A DNA stretch of 64,000 nt from Natrinema gari JCM 14663 (GCF_000337175.1 NZ_AOIJ01000041.1:30559-94558), one strand, 5' to 3'. Positions 37,083-46,855 are shown, counted from the stretch's first letter. A program made the numbers and translations. The notes: generated by a model from the sequence alone, not told the origin.

Positions 37083-37862
37083 CTACAAGTCACCCGACCG
37101 AATCCGTTCCTCGGCCGCCTCGAGCGCGCGTTCCCGGTCGAAGTCCGCGACGATTGCCCGGAGGTCGGCCTCGTCGGCGTCCGCGAGTTCGCGGGCGTGC
37201 TCGGTGATGGTCGGCACCGCACGAATGATGTTGTCGACGACCGGCACGTCCGCCACCTGCGGCGAGCGCGACAACGGGTTGAGGTCGATGACGATCTCCG
37301 TTTTCCCCATTTCGTCCAGCGCTTCGGCCCGGTCGCCGTCCTCGAGGGGCACGAGCACCACGTCGGCCGCGTAGATCCCGTCGGCGTCGACCTTCGATCG
37401 TTCGTGGTCTAGGTTCGGGATTCGGGCATCGGCCTCGAGCCCCTTCACGTCGTCCGCGCCGTGCTCGCGGAGGTGCTCGGCGATGGCTTCGATCCGGTCT
37501 GGCGTGCGGTTGAAGAGGTTGACCTCGAGGTCGGCATCGACGGCGTCGGCGAGGGCGGCCATCTCGCCGGGGACCAGCGCGGCGACGTTGCCGTTGATCG
37601 AGAGCACGGGCCGGTCGGCGAGCAGGAGGTGGGCGGCGGCGGCCCGCTCCGCCGCGTCGGCGCTCGGAATCGTCTCCTCGCCCAGCAAGTAGTCGAAGGC
37701 GCTGCCTCGTCCCTCGGCGTGCATCCCCTGGAGGTGCGTGATCCCCTTCTCGACGCCCGCCTCGATCCGGTGGCGGGTCAGCAGGTCCTGATATCTGGGA
37801 TGCTCCTCCGGAATCTCCTCCTCCGTTTCGATGTCGGCGGAGACGCTGTCGTAGTCGCTCAC
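37083..37862 (-). CDS. 4-phosphopantoate--beta-alanine ligase (phosphopantothenate synthetase)
   Basis: A 259-residue enzyme of archaeal CoA synthesis that joins 4-phosphopantoate and beta-alanine with ATP. Landmarks are HPRYQDLLTRHRIEAGVEKGITHLQGMHAEGRGSAFDYLLGE-like N-terminal core, SINGNVAALVPGEM, NLFNRTPDRIEAI, and NPLSRSPQVADVPVVDNIIRAVPTI. This is the archaeal replacement for bacterial PanC chemistry. The gene lies 140 bases downstream of pantoate kinase on the same strand, so the two consecutive pathway steps are probably cotranscribed. Confidence 0.95.
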   Translation of the reverse strand: MSDYDSVSADIETEEEIPEEHPRYQDLLTRHRIEAGVEKGITHLQGMHAEGRGSAFDYLLGEETIPSADAAERAAAAHLLLADRPVLSINGNVAALVPGEMAALADAVDADLEVNLFNRTPDRIEAIAEHLREHGADDVKGLEADARIPNLDHERSKVDADGIYAADVVLVPLEDGDRAEALDEMGKTEIVIDLNPLSRSPQVADVPVVDNIIRAVPTITEHARELADADEADLRAIVADFDRERALEAAEERIRSGDL

Positions 37863-38002
37863 GAGCGATTACTGGTGGTAGTCGATGAAAAACGACCCGA
37901 TCGCTCGACGCGCGAGCCACCGGTCCGACCGACCGCTCGCGTGGGCCCGTGCCTACGATAGCACTGAAAGGTCGAGCGGAACCCGAAAAGCGGCGTCCGT
38001 CC

Positions 38003-38830
38003 TTACTTCAACACCGCACCGGCGGGATGTGTCGCACAGACCGACGGCTCGTATCCGGCGTCGGAGAGCCCCGTTCCGAGCGCGAAAACCGTTTCGCCGA
38101 GCATCGCCATCGACGCCTGTCCGCCCGCCTCCGACACCTCGGCGATCGTCTCCGTCACCCGTTCGGTGAGCAGGCCGGCGTCGCGTGCGAACAGCCGCGA
38201 GGCGTACATGAACGACAGCAGCGTCGGCTCCTCGACGACGCGAGCGAGCGCCTCCTTCCCGGCAGCCGTCAGCGCCTCGGTGTCGCCCGAGAGCACGTCC
38301 GCCGTCGAGAGTTCGCCGAACGAGACGTACTCGACGCGTGCCCGCGAGGGAATCGCGTCGAGTTTGTTGTCCTGTGGGCCACCCGGCTCGAGGCGGATCG
38401 GAACGCCGCCGTGTGCCTGTGCGACCACGTCACCGAGCCCCGTCCCGGCCTGCACCTCGGCACCGTGGGCGATCGTGACGAGTTCGTTCGCGGAGAGTTT
38501 GCGCTCGAAGACGCGGTTCGCCGCGAGCGCCGTCCCGAGCGCCATCGCTCCCGAAACGCCGAAGCCGGCCCCGATCGGAAGATCGGCGGCGGCCTCGACG
38601 CGGGCGGTCGCATCGAGCGTCTCGAGAACGGTCGTCACCGGTTCGACCTCGGCTTCCGTCCCGTCGAGAACGACCGTTGATTCCGTCGCCGGTTCGACCG
38701 ATACCTCCACACCGTCCGTGAGCGTCAGTCCCGCCCCCCGTGAGCCGGCTTTCGTCGGGTCCTCGTCCGGGTGGGCACTGAAAAACCCCGTCACGTGACC
38801 GGGGACGAACGCCGTCGCCTCCTCGCGCAT
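38003..38830 (-). CDS. Pantoate kinase (GHMP family)
   Basis: A 275-residue archaeal pantoate kinase. GHMP features are an N-terminal AFVPGHVTGFFSAHPDEDP, the ATP-binding LPIGAGFGVSGAMALGTALA, and a C-terminal QASMAMLGETVFAL. It phosphorylates pantoate to 4-phosphopantoate, the substrate of the next gene's product. The ATG at 38830 (MREEATAF) follows GTTATATCGC, a TATA box 22-30 bases upstream, so it is leaderless; the longer frame upstream is Ser/Arg-rich and rejected. Confidence 0.95.
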   Translation of the reverse strand: MREEATAFVPGHVTGFFSAHPDEDPTKAGSRGAGLTLTDGVEVSVEPATESTVVLDGTEAEVEPVTTVLETLDATARVEAAADLPIGAGFGVSGAMALGTALAANRVFERKLSANELVTIAHGAEVQAGTGLGDVVAQAHGGVPIRLEPGGPQDNKLDAIPSRARVEYVSFGELSTADVLSGDTEALTAAGKEALARVVEEPTLLSFMYASRLFARDAGLLTERVTETIAEVSEAGGQASMAMLGETVFALGTGLSDAGYEPSVCATHPAGAVLK

Positions 38831-39120
38831 TACGCCCCCCGTTTCGGGCCGAGCGATATAACGTTGAAGATTCCCCGCGACACGTTCGGCCGTCCCAGAG
38901 AGGGCAGACGTCTCTCGCTCGAGTCTCCCTTGAATGGGCTCTCTCGAAGCGGCAAGCGCAATCGGAGTCGGAGGGGAAAATAGCCACGAGCAGGCAGCCA
39001 CTGCCATGAGTGTCCGATTCGTACCGTCAATACAGGCGGACGGGGCCGGCTGTTCTCCCGCCTCGGACTCCTGGACGAGTCGGTTCCTTCGTCACGCCTC
39101 GCCGACTCCCGGAGAGTGCC

Positions 39121-40425
39121 TTACGGGCTCAGCCGCTGTCGATCTCGCGGGAAGAGGACGGCTTCTCGGATGTTGTCCAGTCCGAGGATCGTCATGATCA
39201 GGCGCTCGCCGCCGAGGCCGAAGCCGGCGTGGGGCGGCATGCCGTACTTGAACATCTTGGTGTAGTACTCGAACTGGTCGGGATCGAGGCCCTGCTGTTC
39301 GAAGCCCTCGATGAGCTTCTCGTGGCGGTGTTCGCGCTGGCCGCCCGAGACCAGTTCCATGCGCGGGTGCATCAGGTCAAAGCCGGTCGACAGCTCCGGA
39401 TCGTCGTCGTGGTCCTTGATGTAGAACGGCTTGATCTCGCTGGGCCAGTCCGTGATGAAGTAGTGGCCGCCGACGTCCTGCCCGAGTGCCTCCTCGGCCG
39501 CTGTCGAGAGATCGTCGCCCCAGACGAGTTGCTCGTCGAGTTCGCCCGTCGCGTTGATGCGCTCGATGGCGTCCTCATAGCTGATGCGCGGGAAGGCCTC
39601 GTCGGGCACGCCGAACTCGTCTTCGAGGCCCAGCGCCTCGAGTTCGTCGGCGCAGTTGTTCTCGACGGCTTCGTAGGCGGCGCGGACGACACCCTCGACG
39701 ACATCCATGGCGTCGTTCTGATCGCAGAACGCGCCCTCGAAGTCGATCGAGGTCGCCTCGTTGAGGTGCCGCGGCGTGTTGTGTTCCTCGGCGCGGAAGA
39801 TCGGACCGATCTCGAAGACGCGCTCGACGTTCGAGCCGGCGATGAGTTGCTTGAACAGCTGGGGCGACTGGTTCATGAACGCTTCCTCGCCGAAGTAGGT
39901 GATCGGGAAGAGTTCGGTGCCGCCCTCGGTCCCGGTCGCGACGATCTTCGGCGTGTTGATCTCCGTGCAGTCGAACGTGCGGAACTGCTCGCGAACCGCA
40001 CGCAGGATCTCCGAGCGGATCTCGAAGACGGCCTGCACCTCGTCCTTGCGCAGGTCGAGGGTACGGTTGTCGAGTCGCGTCGAGAGGTCGGCGTCGACTT
40101 TCCCCGAGGGATCGAGCGGCAGTTCGGGGTCGGCGGGCGCGATGACCTCGACGGACTCGGGCGTGACTTCGACGCCCGTCGGCGCGCGCGGTTCCTCCTC
40201 GACCGCGCCGGAGACCGTGACGACGCTCTCGCGCGAGGCGTCGAGTCCTGTCTCGACTAAGTCATCGTCCATCTCGTCTTTCTCGAACTTGATCTGGATC
40301 TTGCCGGTAGTATCCCGGAGAATCAGGAACGCGATGCCACCGAGATCGCGGATCTCGTGGACCCATCCGGCGACCGTCACGTCGTCGCCCGGCTCGGCGT
40401 CGGCAGTGTAGGTTCTATCCTGCAT
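39121..40425 (-). CDS. aspS: Aspartyl-tRNA synthetase (archaeal type)
   Basis: A 434-residue class IIb synthetase. It has an N-terminal OB anticodon-binding fold ([15 protein letters not shown], ~15-90) and a class II catalytic core: motif 2 [25 protein letters not shown] and motif 3 [18 protein letters not shown] followed by REAVLFPRD. Archaeal AspRS may be discriminating or charge Asn-tRNA as well; many haloarchaea use an indirect Asn route, and this sequence alone does not settle it. The ATG at 40425 has a TATA box (CTTAAGTT) 27 bases upstream. Confidence 0.95.
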   Translation of the reverse strand: MQDRTYTADAEPGDDVTVAGWVHEIRDLGGIAFLILRDTTGKIQIKFEKDEMDDDLVETGLDASRESVVTVSGAVEEEPRAPTGVEVTPESVEVIAPADPELPLDPSGKVDADLSTRLDNRTLDLRKDEVQAVFEIRSEILRAVREQFRTFDCTEINTPKIVATGTEGGTELFPITYFGEEAFMNQSPQLFKQLIAGSNVERVFEIGPIFRAEEHNTPRHLNEATSIDFEGAFCDQNDAMDVVEGVVRAAYEAVENNCADELEALGLEDEFGVPDEAFPRISYEDAIERINATGELDEQLVWGDDLSTAAEEALGQDVGGHYFITDWPSEIKPFYIKDHDDDPELSTGFDLMHPRMELVSGGQREHRHEKLIEGFEQQGLDPDQFEYYTKMFKYGMPPHAGFGLGGERLIMTILGLDNIREAVLFPRDRQRLSP

Positions 40426-40587
40426 ACCACCCGATTCACGCAGGCGGAACTTAAGCGCAGTCGTTCGCGCCGAGGGGCTCCCGCCGATCCTCACCGCGTC
40501 CGATCCGCAGTGTGCCGTCCGGCAACGCTCGACATCGGCCCCTCGGCGGCGGGAAACCGTTTTGCCGAGCGGGCCGAGTACCCGCGT

Positions 40588-41382
40588 ATGGACGATCTCG
40601 AGCGACTCGCCGACGCGATCCGACGTGCAGACACGGTCGTCGCCGTTACCGGTGCTGGACTCTCGGCTCCCTCGGGTGTCCCGACGTTCCGCGGCGACGA
40701 CGGCATCTGGGAGCGATTCGACGAGCGGCAGTTCGCCGCCGACCGGTTCCGGCGCGATCCCGCGGGGTTCTGGGCGGATCGGGTCGCCCTCGAGCGAGCG
40801 ATGTTCGACGAGGAGTACGAGCCGAACGTGGGCCACGAAGCGCTGGCCGCGATGGGTCGGGACGGGAATCTCGAGGCGATCCTCACTCAAAACACCGACG
40901 GGTTACACGGCGACGCCGTGGGAGCGGGCGGCGAGCGGCCGAGCGACGGCGACCCCGACGCCGAGACCGGGACGACCGTCCTCGAGTTACACGGCAATTC
41001 GCGGCGGGTCCGCTGTACCGACTGCGGAACCCGCCGGGACAGTGACCCGATCGTCGAGCGCGCAGCCGCGGGCGAACTGCCGCCGACGTGCGAGTGTGGG
41101 GGCGTCTTCAAGCCGGATGTCGTGCTCTTCGGCGACCGGCTTCCGGACGCCGTCTTTCAGCGGGCCCGAGCGCTCGCTCGCGAGAGCGACGCCTTCCTCG
41201 CGATCGGGTCCTCGCTCGTCGTCGAACCCGCGGCCTCGCTCCCGCGACTCGCCGCGTCAACCGGCGCGACGGTCGCCATCGTGAACCTCGAGCCGACGCC
41301 GTGTGACGGGCTCGCCGAGACGGTGCTTCGTGAGGACGTCACGGCGGTGCTGCCGCGGCTGCGGGACCTGACCACAGCGTGA
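40588..41382 (+). CDS. SIR2-type NAD-dependent protein deacylase (sirtuin)
   Basis: A 264-residue sirtuin. It contains the NAD site [15 protein letters not shown] (about 20-34), [10 protein letters not shown] (about 97-106), the catalytic His in LELHGNSR, and a four-Cys zinc site CTDCGTR...CECG. A short acidic insert ([14 protein letters not shown]) follows QNTDGLH. It removes acyl groups from lysines; targets such as Alba or metabolic enzymes are known in other archaea. It is leaderless, with a TTTTGCC box about 28 bases before the ATG at 40588. It is divergent from aspS. Confidence 0.93.
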   Translation: MDDLERLADAIRRADTVVAVTGAGLSAPSGVPTFRGDDGIWERFDERQFAADRFRRDPAGFWADRVALERAMFDEEYEPNVGHEALAAMGRDGNLEAILTQNTDGLHGDAVGAGGERPSDGDPDAETGTTVLELHGNSRRVRCTDCGTRRDSDPIVERAAAGELPPTCECGGVFKPDVVLFGDRLPDAVFQRARALARESDAFLAIGSSLVVEPAASLPRLAASTGATVAIVNLEPTPCDGLAETVLREDVTAVLPRLRDLTTA

Positions 41383-41403
41383 GACACACCGCGTCGCGGC
41401 GGG

Positions 41404-42054
41404 TCACTCGACGAGTCGGTCGGCGATCAACTGTGCCTGACCGCGTCGCAGCCGCTCGCTGACGGCCTGGTTCGAGATCCCGAGTTCGGCGGCGATCTCC
41501 GACAGCTCCGTCTCGCGGGGGACCTCGAAGAAGCCGTGCTCGTGAGCGAGCGTGAGCGCCTCCCGCTGGGCGTCGGTCAGCGCGGATCGGGACCCGCAGC
41601 GGCCACCGTCGTCTCCGTCGGCGAGGCGCTGTAACTCGATCGAGACGCCTTCGCTCGCGAGGAACTCGTGATAGCGGCCGAACGCGTCGCGATCCGGAAA
41701 GCGCATTTCGACCGCCCAACTGCCGTTCGAGCCATGACACGCGAGTAACTCGCCGCCGGCGTCGACCCACTCGCGGTACGCATCGATGACGTCCGTCTCG
41801 CTGCGCTGTAGTCGGTACAGGACCCCACGATCGGTTTCGCCGAGGCGTTCGAACTCGTCGATCGTATCGTCGTCGGCGAGCGTTCGGACGAGTCCCTCGT
41901 GGTCACGATACTGCATTCGACAGAACGCGATAGGGCGAGCGGGATCGAGGGCGTATTGGCGCTCGAGTTCGATCTCGATCGACGGCAGCGCCTCGAGGGT
42001 CGGCCCGAGGGCCAGCGCCGGCGACGACGCGTCGAACGCGGCGAGGAGGGTCAT
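41404..42054 (-). CDS. HTH_10 regulator
   Basis: A 216-residue protein with a C-terminal HTH_10 domain: LTDAQREALTLAHEHGFFEVP, ETELSEIAAELGISNQ, AVSERLRRGQAQLI. The N-terminal 150 residues are a bat-like sensor region without a recognisable cofactor motif (FCRMQYRDHEGLVR, GGELLACHGSNGSW). It is convergent with the sirtuin gene and followed by the GGGP synthase gene 78 bases upstream on the same strand. The target is unknown. Confidence 0.9.
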   Translation of the reverse strand: MTLLAAFDASSPALALGPTLEALPSIEIELERQYALDPARPIAFCRMQYRDHEGLVRTLADDDTIDEFERLGETDRGVLYRLQRSETDVIDAYREWVDAGGELLACHGSNGSWAVEMRFPDRDAFGRYHEFLASEGVSIELQRLADGDDGGRCGSRSALTDAQREALTLAHEHGFFEVPRETELSEIAAELGISNQAVSERLRRGQAQLIADRLVE

Positions 42055-42132
42055 GCCCGTTCATGGGCCGCGAAACGACAAAACAGTTGAGGCCATGGTC
42101 ACGTGTGCCGGCCGGTCGGAACGGCTCGCGGA

Positions 42133-42834
42133 CTACGCGTCGTTGGCCGCGTCGACGGTGTCTCGAACTGCTCCGATTCCCTCGTCGTGTGCGAGATCAC
42201 CGACGACGACCACGTCGGCGTACTGGGCCATCGTGTACGCGGAGTCGTAGTCGTGGATTCCACCGCCGTAGAACAGCGTCGATTCGTCGGTCGCCTCGGC
42301 GGCGGCCTCGACGACGGCCTCGTCGCCGAGGGTGCCGGAGTACTCGACGTAGATGATCTCCTGGCCGAACATGTGCTCAGCGACCGTCGCGTACGCGCCG
42401 ACGTCGTCGGCATCGAGGTCGCAGTTGGCCTCGGTCAACTCCGCGACATCGGCCTCGGGGTTCATGACGATGTAGGCTTCCGTCGTCGTCCGCTCCCAGT
42501 CGAGTTCCCCCTCGAGCCGAACCCACTCCTTGTGGGCCTCGGTGATCCAGAACGGCGAGCCGGCGTTGAAGACGGTCGGAATGAGATAGCCGTCCAGTGC
42601 GTTGTCCTCGAGAACGACCTCGGGGTTCGAGGGTTCCTGGTAGAGTGCGACGTCGTGTTCGGCGCAGGCCTCGATGACCGCACTCATGTTCTCCTCGGTG
42701 ATGCCCATGGTCCCGCCGACTTCGATCGCGTCGGTGCCGGTCGCACAGAGATCGCCGTAGGTCACGCCCTCGGGGAGCTCCTTGTCCGGGTCGATCTTGA
42801 GAATGTGGTTCCAGTCGTCCCAGGGGGTAGTCAT
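42133..42834 (-). CDS. Geranylgeranylglyceryl phosphate synthase (haloarchaeal type)
   Basis: A 233-residue PcrB/GGGPS-family TIM barrel. It catalyses the first ether-lipid bond: sn-glycerol-1-phosphate plus geranylgeranyl diphosphate. Landmarks are [13 protein letters not shown] at the N-terminus, [15 protein letters not shown] (phosphate loop), [45 protein letters not shown], and [12 protein letters not shown] and [13 protein letters not shown] for phosphate binding. The start at 42834 ([10 protein letters not shown]) fits homologues; the upstream in-frame extension is basic. Confidence 0.94.
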   Translation of the reverse strand: MTTPWDDWNHILKIDPDKELPEGVTYGDLCATGTDAIEVGGTMGITEENMSAVIEACAEHDVALYQEPSNPEVVLEDNALDGYLIPTVFNAGSPFWITEAHKEWVRLEGELDWERTTTEAYIVMNPEADVAELTEANCDLDADDVGAYATVAEHMFGQEIIYVEYSGTLGDEAVVEAAAEATDESTLFYGGGIHDYDSAYTMAQYADVVVVGDLAHDEGIGAVRDTVDAANDA

Positions 42835-43052
42835 ACCGCGTCGTTTCCCGACAACCAGCAAAAGCGCTACGAAACGCCCACGTCCCGCGGGTCGCGCATC
42901 GCGTCCGGCCACGCCTCGGCCCGCCGGCGGTCTCCACCCCGAACGGGAGCCGACGGTGGCCGATTTCGGGTCTCGTCGAGTGGCGCTCCCGCGGCCAGCG
43001 CGCGACGGTGCGGTGTCTGGGCGTGAACCGGTGTCGATGTCCGGTGGCGCGC

Positions 43053-43226
43053 CTACAGTTGCTCGGCGCTGACAGCTCGCATCGAGCTATCGTTCTCGAC
43101 TTCCCAGATCCGGAGCACGAGGTGTGCCTTACAGTAGTACTCGGCGGTCTCGAGACCAGTTCGTCCGTTCTCGAGGACGAGCTGGCACGTGCCCCCGTTC
43201 GAACACTCTGGTGAATGTTCACACAT
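43053..43226 (-). CDS. 57-residue Cys-containing conserved small protein
   Basis: It starts [21 protein letters not shown] at the ATG at 43226 and ends RAVSAEQL. Four Cys (residues 2, 8, 14 and 31) plus His4 and His34 (KAHL) could bind one zinc. The composition is acidic and codon use is normal, so this is a genuine haloarchaeal small protein. It stands alone between GGGPS and the threonine synthase-like gene. The function is unknown; small zinc proteins in Halobacteria are often regulatory. Confidence 0.7.
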   Translation of the reverse strand: MCEHSPECSNGGTCQLVLENGRTGLETAEYYCKAHLVLRIWEVENDSSMRAVSAEQL

Positions 43227-43363
43227 TTGAACTCGGTTCGTCTACTCGTCTCGGCGTCAAGGCTCTGTCGGTGAATGCGTTCGGCCCTCGTGACCGATTC
43301 GGGAGCCGGGTCGCGGTTGGACGGCCGCTCCCCGAATCGGTCGCCGACGACTGCGGTCGGGCC

Positions 43364-44554
43364 CTAGATCCCCTGACTCATCAGATGGCTCCGCAACACG
43401 TCGGCCTCCTTGTTGCCCGCGCCGGTGTTGACGATGACGACCGTCTCCGAGCCGTCGAACGCGCCGCGCTCCGCGAGTTCCCACGCCCCGCTGGCGGCCG
43501 CTGCCGCGCTCGGGATCAGTTCGAGCCCTTCTGCCTGGGCCACCCGCGCGGCGGACTCGAGGATATCCGGGTCCTCGGTCGCGACCGCGCCGCCGCCGCT
43601 CTCGCGGATCGCCTCGAGTACGCGCGGACTCGCCGCCGGATCGGCGATCTCGAGTTCGCCACAGATCGTGTCGGGGTGGTCGACGGAGCGGTGTTCGTCG
43701 CGGTCCTCGTCGACCGCCTCGACGATCGGCGCACAGCCAGCCGCCTGCGCGGCGTAGAGTGCGGGACGATCGTCGGTGATCCCGAGGTCGCACAACTCAC
43801 GTGCGGCTTTGGCGAGTCCGACGAGCCCGGTGCCGGCCCCCGTCGGGTATGCGATGACGTCGGGAACCGTCCACTCGAGTTGTTCGACGAGTTCGTAGAA
43901 CAGCGTCTTCACGCCCTCGTGGCGATACGGCGTCTCGAACGACCGGAGCGAGTACCAGTCGTCGTGTTCCGCGATCCCGTCGGCGAACGCGTCGACGGCG
44001 TCGCCGTAGCGGCCGCCGACGACGTTCATGTCCCCGCCGTGGACGTTGACCATGGCCTTGTTGGTAAAGCCGGATCGCGAGGGAAGGTAGGCGTGGGTGT
44101 CGAGCCCCGCACGGGCCGCGTAGGCCGCGACGGCCTGAGCGCCGTTGCCCGGCGAGGGAAGCGCGACATCGCTTGCGCCGTGTTGGGCGGCCGCGCTGAC
44201 AGCCACTGACGCACCGCGGTCCGCGACCGACCCCGTTGGGTTCCGACCCTCGTCTTTGATCAACACGCGCTCGACGCCGAGTTCGGCGGCCAGGTCGGGG
44301 CAGTCGACCAGCGCCGTCGCCCCCTCGTTCGTCGTCACCGCCGACTCGCGGGCAACGGGGAGCAGTTCCGCGTAGCGCCACTGCGAGTCGAAGGGGCGGT
44401 CGGCGAGCGTCTCGCGGTCGAGGGCGATCGCGTCGTAGTCGTAGCTCGGATCGAGCGCGCCGCCACAGTCCGGACAGTGATGGGACACGGCGGCGTCGAC
44501 GGTCGCCCCGCAGTCGACACACTCGAGCCCGACGAAGGCGTCTGTCGGTTCCAT
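43364..44554 (-). CDS. Threonine synthase-like PLP-fold protein lacking the catalytic lysine
   Basis: A 396-residue member of the threonine synthase branch of fold type II PLP enzymes. It has an N-terminal zinc-ribbon-like segment (Cys12, Cys15, Cys27, Cys30) as in archaeal ThrC. The core keeps KDEGRNPTGS, SPGNGAQAVAAYAARAG and the phosphate loop PTGAGTGLVG. In ThrC the block reads PTGSFKDRG, where K is the PLP Schiff-base lysine; here it reads PTGSVADRG, with Ala111 (codon GCG) at that site. Other residues near the pocket are kept. It may be a pseudoenzyme or bind another ligand. It stands alone, with no hom or thrB nearby. Confidence 0.85.
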   Translation of the reverse strand: MEPTDAFVGLECVDCGATVDAAVSHHCPDCGGALDPSYDYDAIALDRETLADRPFDSQWRYAELLPVARESAVTTNEGATALVDCPDLAAELGVERVLIKDEGRNPTGSVADRGASVAVSAAAQHGASDVALPSPGNGAQAVAAYAARAGLDTHAYLPSRSGFTNKAMVNVHGGDMNVVGGRYGDAVDAFADGIAEHDDWYSLRSFETPYRHEGVKTLFYELVEQLEWTVPDVIAYPTGAGTGLVGLAKAARELCDLGITDDRPALYAAQAAGCAPIVEAVDEDRDEHRSVDHPDTICGELEIADPAASPRVLEAIRESGGGAVATEDPDILESAARVAQAEGLELIPSAAAAASGAWELAERGAFDGSETVVIVNTGAGNKEADVLRSHLMSQGI

Positions 44555-44704
44555 ACGCGACCCTTCGGGGCGGCGAACTAAGGGTTGTCCATCGGCAGCG
44601 CGACGCCGACGGATGCGTAGCGAGTGCCGACCTCGGCATCGAGCGCAGCGGCCGCTACGCCGTGAGCCGAGAAACCGACAGAATCGAACGGGAGAACGGA
44701 GAGA

Positions 44705-44881
44705 TCAGTTGTCGCCGGACTTCGACTGCCACTCGTAGCCGCGTCGTTTGGCGGACTTGCCGAAGCCACACGACGAGCACTCTTTCTTCTTCGTGTGGTA
44801 CGATTTCTCACCGCAGCGACGACACTTCGTGTGGGTCGTCTTGTTCTTCTTTCCTTGGCTCGGGGTTCCTGCACCAGTCAT
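44705..44881 (-). CDS. rpl37e: Ribosomal protein L37e
   Basis: 58 residues: [20 protein letters not shown] then [10 protein letters not shown], ending WQSKSGDN. Zinc-binding Cys at 20, 23, 35 and 38. It is highly basic, as expected for a ribosomal protein in this otherwise acidic proteome. It overlaps the LSm gene by 4 bases (ATGA), a conserved lsm-rpl37e operon in archaea. Confidence 0.95.
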   Translation of the reverse strand: MTGAGTPSQGKKNKTTHTKCRRCGEKSYHTKKKECSSCGFGKSAKRRGYEWQSKSGDN

Positions 44882-45105
44882 GGAGTGATCGAAACGACGT
44901 TATCGCCGCGTATAATGGTTGTGTCTTCGGCCGGTGGCTCCTCCTCGACGTTGCCCTCGACGGGGATCATCACGTCCTCGAGCACCAGATTCATGTGTTG
45001 GTCGTAGCCGGCGAGGTCGCCGACGTACTCGTCGCCACTCTTGAGTCGAACTGTCACGCGGTCGCCGAGTGACGCCTCGAGGACGTCCAGCGGTCGTCCA
45101 CTCAT
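44878..45105 (-). CDS. lsm: LSm (snRNP Sm-like) protein
   Basis: A 75-residue Sm-fold protein: Sm1 motif [29 protein letters not shown] and Sm2 with [10 protein letters not shown]. Archaeal LSm proteins form RNA-binding heptamer rings that act on tRNA and small RNAs. The start at 45105 (MSGRPLDV) follows CTTAATC about 28 bases upstream as a TATA box, so the operon is leaderless. The stop overlaps the L37e start. Confidence 0.95.
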   Translation of the reverse strand: MSGRPLDVLEASLGDRVTVRLKSGDEYVGDLAGYDQHMNLVLEDVMIPVEGNVEEEPPAEDTTIIRGDNVVSITP

Positions 45106-45295
45106 ACGCAACACCGCAGGTGACGGACACTTAATCGTACCGGTCCGGAGTCCGATTTCGGTGGAAGAGAGCCGATACCGTACACCGTGACCGAGAGCGG
45201 CACGGAACGGGATCGTCGTCCCGCGATTTCGCGGCCCGGAACGGCGAAGAGACGGGGACGACGGTCCCGTAAGCAGTTCATACATCGCTCACGAG

Positions 45296-45372
45296 AGTAC
45301 CCACTGAAAACTCACTGCGCACCTGAGCACACGACAGCTGTGCGATGAGTGTGATTCGTTTCGGATGGTCCT
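45296..45372 (+). repeat. Degenerate MITE-like repeat, copy D
   Basis: About 77 bp, recognisably the same element as copies A-C (CACTGAAAA, CACGACAGC, TGCGAT, ATTCGTTTC at matching positions) but with several substitutions and one-base gaps, and eroded ends (AGTACC and GGTCCT). It lies 15 bases before copy C, in the same orientation, so the element has landed next to an older copy. Confidence 0.7.
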
Positions 45373-45387
45373 ATCGCGGCAACCAAT

Positions 45388-45465
45388 AGTAGCAACTGAA
45401 AGCCATTGCACACTTGATCGCACGACAGCGTTGCGATCAGTGTGTGAATCGTTTCAATTGCTACT
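45388..45465 (+). repeat. 78-bp MITE-like repeat, copy C
   Basis: It has the same termini as A and B (AGTAGCAACTGAA...TTTCAATTGCTACT) with small internal differences (AGCCATTGCACACTTGATCG). It ends about 12 bases before the TATA-like GGCTAAGTGG of the next gene, so it sits against a promoter. Confidence 0.85.
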
Positions 45466-45506
45466 ATAACCAAACGGCTAAGTGGACACTCGTTGAGCGT
45501 CCGCCC

Positions 45507-45815
45507 ATGGGCGACAAGAAGTTCACCCTCGTAGAGTTGCACATCGACGGCGAGACGCAGTTCGGGCTGGGTTCGATCGGCAAGGCGCTGCCGATCGGTA
45601 GTCCCGAATCGACGGCCGAGACGGATCGCGACCTGGAAACCGAGTCGGACGAAGAAGCAGCCGACGAATCGAGCGGCACCGGCAAGAGCGCCGTCGGCGC
45701 GGTGGTCGCGCTCGTCGTCCTCGTCGGCATCGCTGCCGCCGCCAAGAAGTTCCGCGGCGATGACGAGGAGCGAGACCTCGAGCCCGAGGACGAGCCAGAC
45801 GTCATCGTCAACTAA
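45507..45815 (+). CDS. C-terminally anchored acidic membrane protein, 102 residues
   Basis: It starts MGDKKFTLVELHIDGETQFG, has an acidic low-complexity middle (ETDRDLETESDEEAADESS), one hydrophobic helix (about 63-80: AVGAVVALVVLVGIAAA) and a charged tail. The family is unrecognised but appearance and codon use are typical of haloarchaeal small membrane proteins. The TATA-like GGCTAAG about 28 bases upstream supports the leaderless ATG at 45507. Confidence 0.75.
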   Translation: MGDKKFTLVELHIDGETQFGLGSIGKALPIGSPESTAETDRDLETESDEEAADESSGTGKSAVGAVVALVVLVGIAAAAKKFRGDDEERDLEPEDEPDVIVN

Positions 45816-45898
45816 CCGCCCGCCGGCGACCCGTTCGATCGCGGTTCGGTCGCGGAGCGAGCCGAACGCTTTTGCGCGTCCTTCCCATACCGATACTC

Positions 45899-46855
45899 GT
45901 GAATCTCTATCGTAGCGCCCGGGCAGTCGCCGGGGCGTCCGGTGACGATGCGATCGACTGGCGGTCGGCCGCCGATGCCGCCAAGGCTGCGACGGACCCC
46001 GGCTCGCTCGACCTCGAGTCCGGGGAGCGCGAGGCCTACGCCCGCGATGTTCGAGACGCCCGGACGGCCGTGCGAACGGTCTCGGGCGTCGACTTCGACG
46101 TCCCCGAGACCGTCGAGATCCAGAACCGCCACCACTGGATCGACGCCAACGTCGCCACGTTCGAGCGCGTCATGGGAACGCTCGAGGCACACACCGGGGC
46201 GTTCCCCGGCGTCGCCCGGACGATCAATACGGGAACGATGACCGTCCTGCTCTCCTTCCTCGGGCGGAACGTCCTCGGCCAGTACGATCCGCTCCTCCTG
46301 GCCGATGCCCCCACCGACGACCACGCGTTGTACTTCGTCCGCCCGAACATCCTCAACGCGGCCGCCACGCTCGACGTAGACCCGGATCGGTTCCGCCGCT
46401 GGATCGCCTTCCACGAAGTCACTCACGCCGCCGAGTTCGGGGCCGCGCCGTGGCTCTCCGGCCACCTCGAGAGCCGGATGGAAGACGGCATCGCGACGCT
46501 CTCGAAGGGGTCGTTCGATCGGGACGCCTTCCGCGACCTCGACGCCGCGATGACCGTCGTGGAGGGGTACGCCGAACTCCTGATGGATCACGCCTTCGAC
46601 GACGAGTACGAGGACCTCCGACGGAAACTCGACGAGCGCCGGCAGGGCCGAGGACCGCTCCAGAAGCTGTTCCGTCGCCTGCTCGGTCTCGGACTCAAGG
46701 AGCGTCAGTACGAACGCGGGAAGAACTTCTTCGAGCACGTCGTCGCTGTCCGCGACCTCGAGACGGCGAGCCTGGTCTGGGAGGGGCCCGAGAACCTGCC
46801 CAGCCACGACGAACTCGATGCGCCGGGGACGTGGATTCGGCGCGTCGGTCGCTGA
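45899..46855 (+). CDS. Zinc-dependent metalloprotease, DUF2342 family
   Basis: A 318-residue protein with the metalloprotease motif HEVTHAAEF (about residues 171-179), of the family annotated as coenzyme F420-associated hydrolase or zincin-like DUF2342. It also has NRHHWIDANVATFERVMG and QYDPLLLADAPT near the N-terminus and EGYAELLMDHAFDDEYEDLRRKLDERR before a helical C-terminus. The GTG at 45899 (MNLYRSARA) is preferred to a TTG 27 bases upstream; CTTTTGCG lies about 30 bases before it. The substrate is unknown. Confidence 0.85.
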   Translation: MNLYRSARAVAGASGDDAIDWRSAADAAKAATDPGSLDLESGEREAYARDVRDARTAVRTVSGVDFDVPETVEIQNRHHWIDANVATFERVMGTLEAHTGAFPGVARTINTGTMTVLLSFLGRNVLGQYDPLLLADAPTDDHALYFVRPNILNAAATLDVDPDRFRRWIAFHEVTHAAEFGAAPWLSGHLESRMEDGIATLSKGSFDRDAFRDLDAAMTVVEGYAELLMDHAFDDEYEDLRRKLDERRQGRGPLQKLFRRLLGLGLKERQYERGKNFFEHVVAVRDLETASLVWEGPENLPSHDELDAPGTWIRRVGR

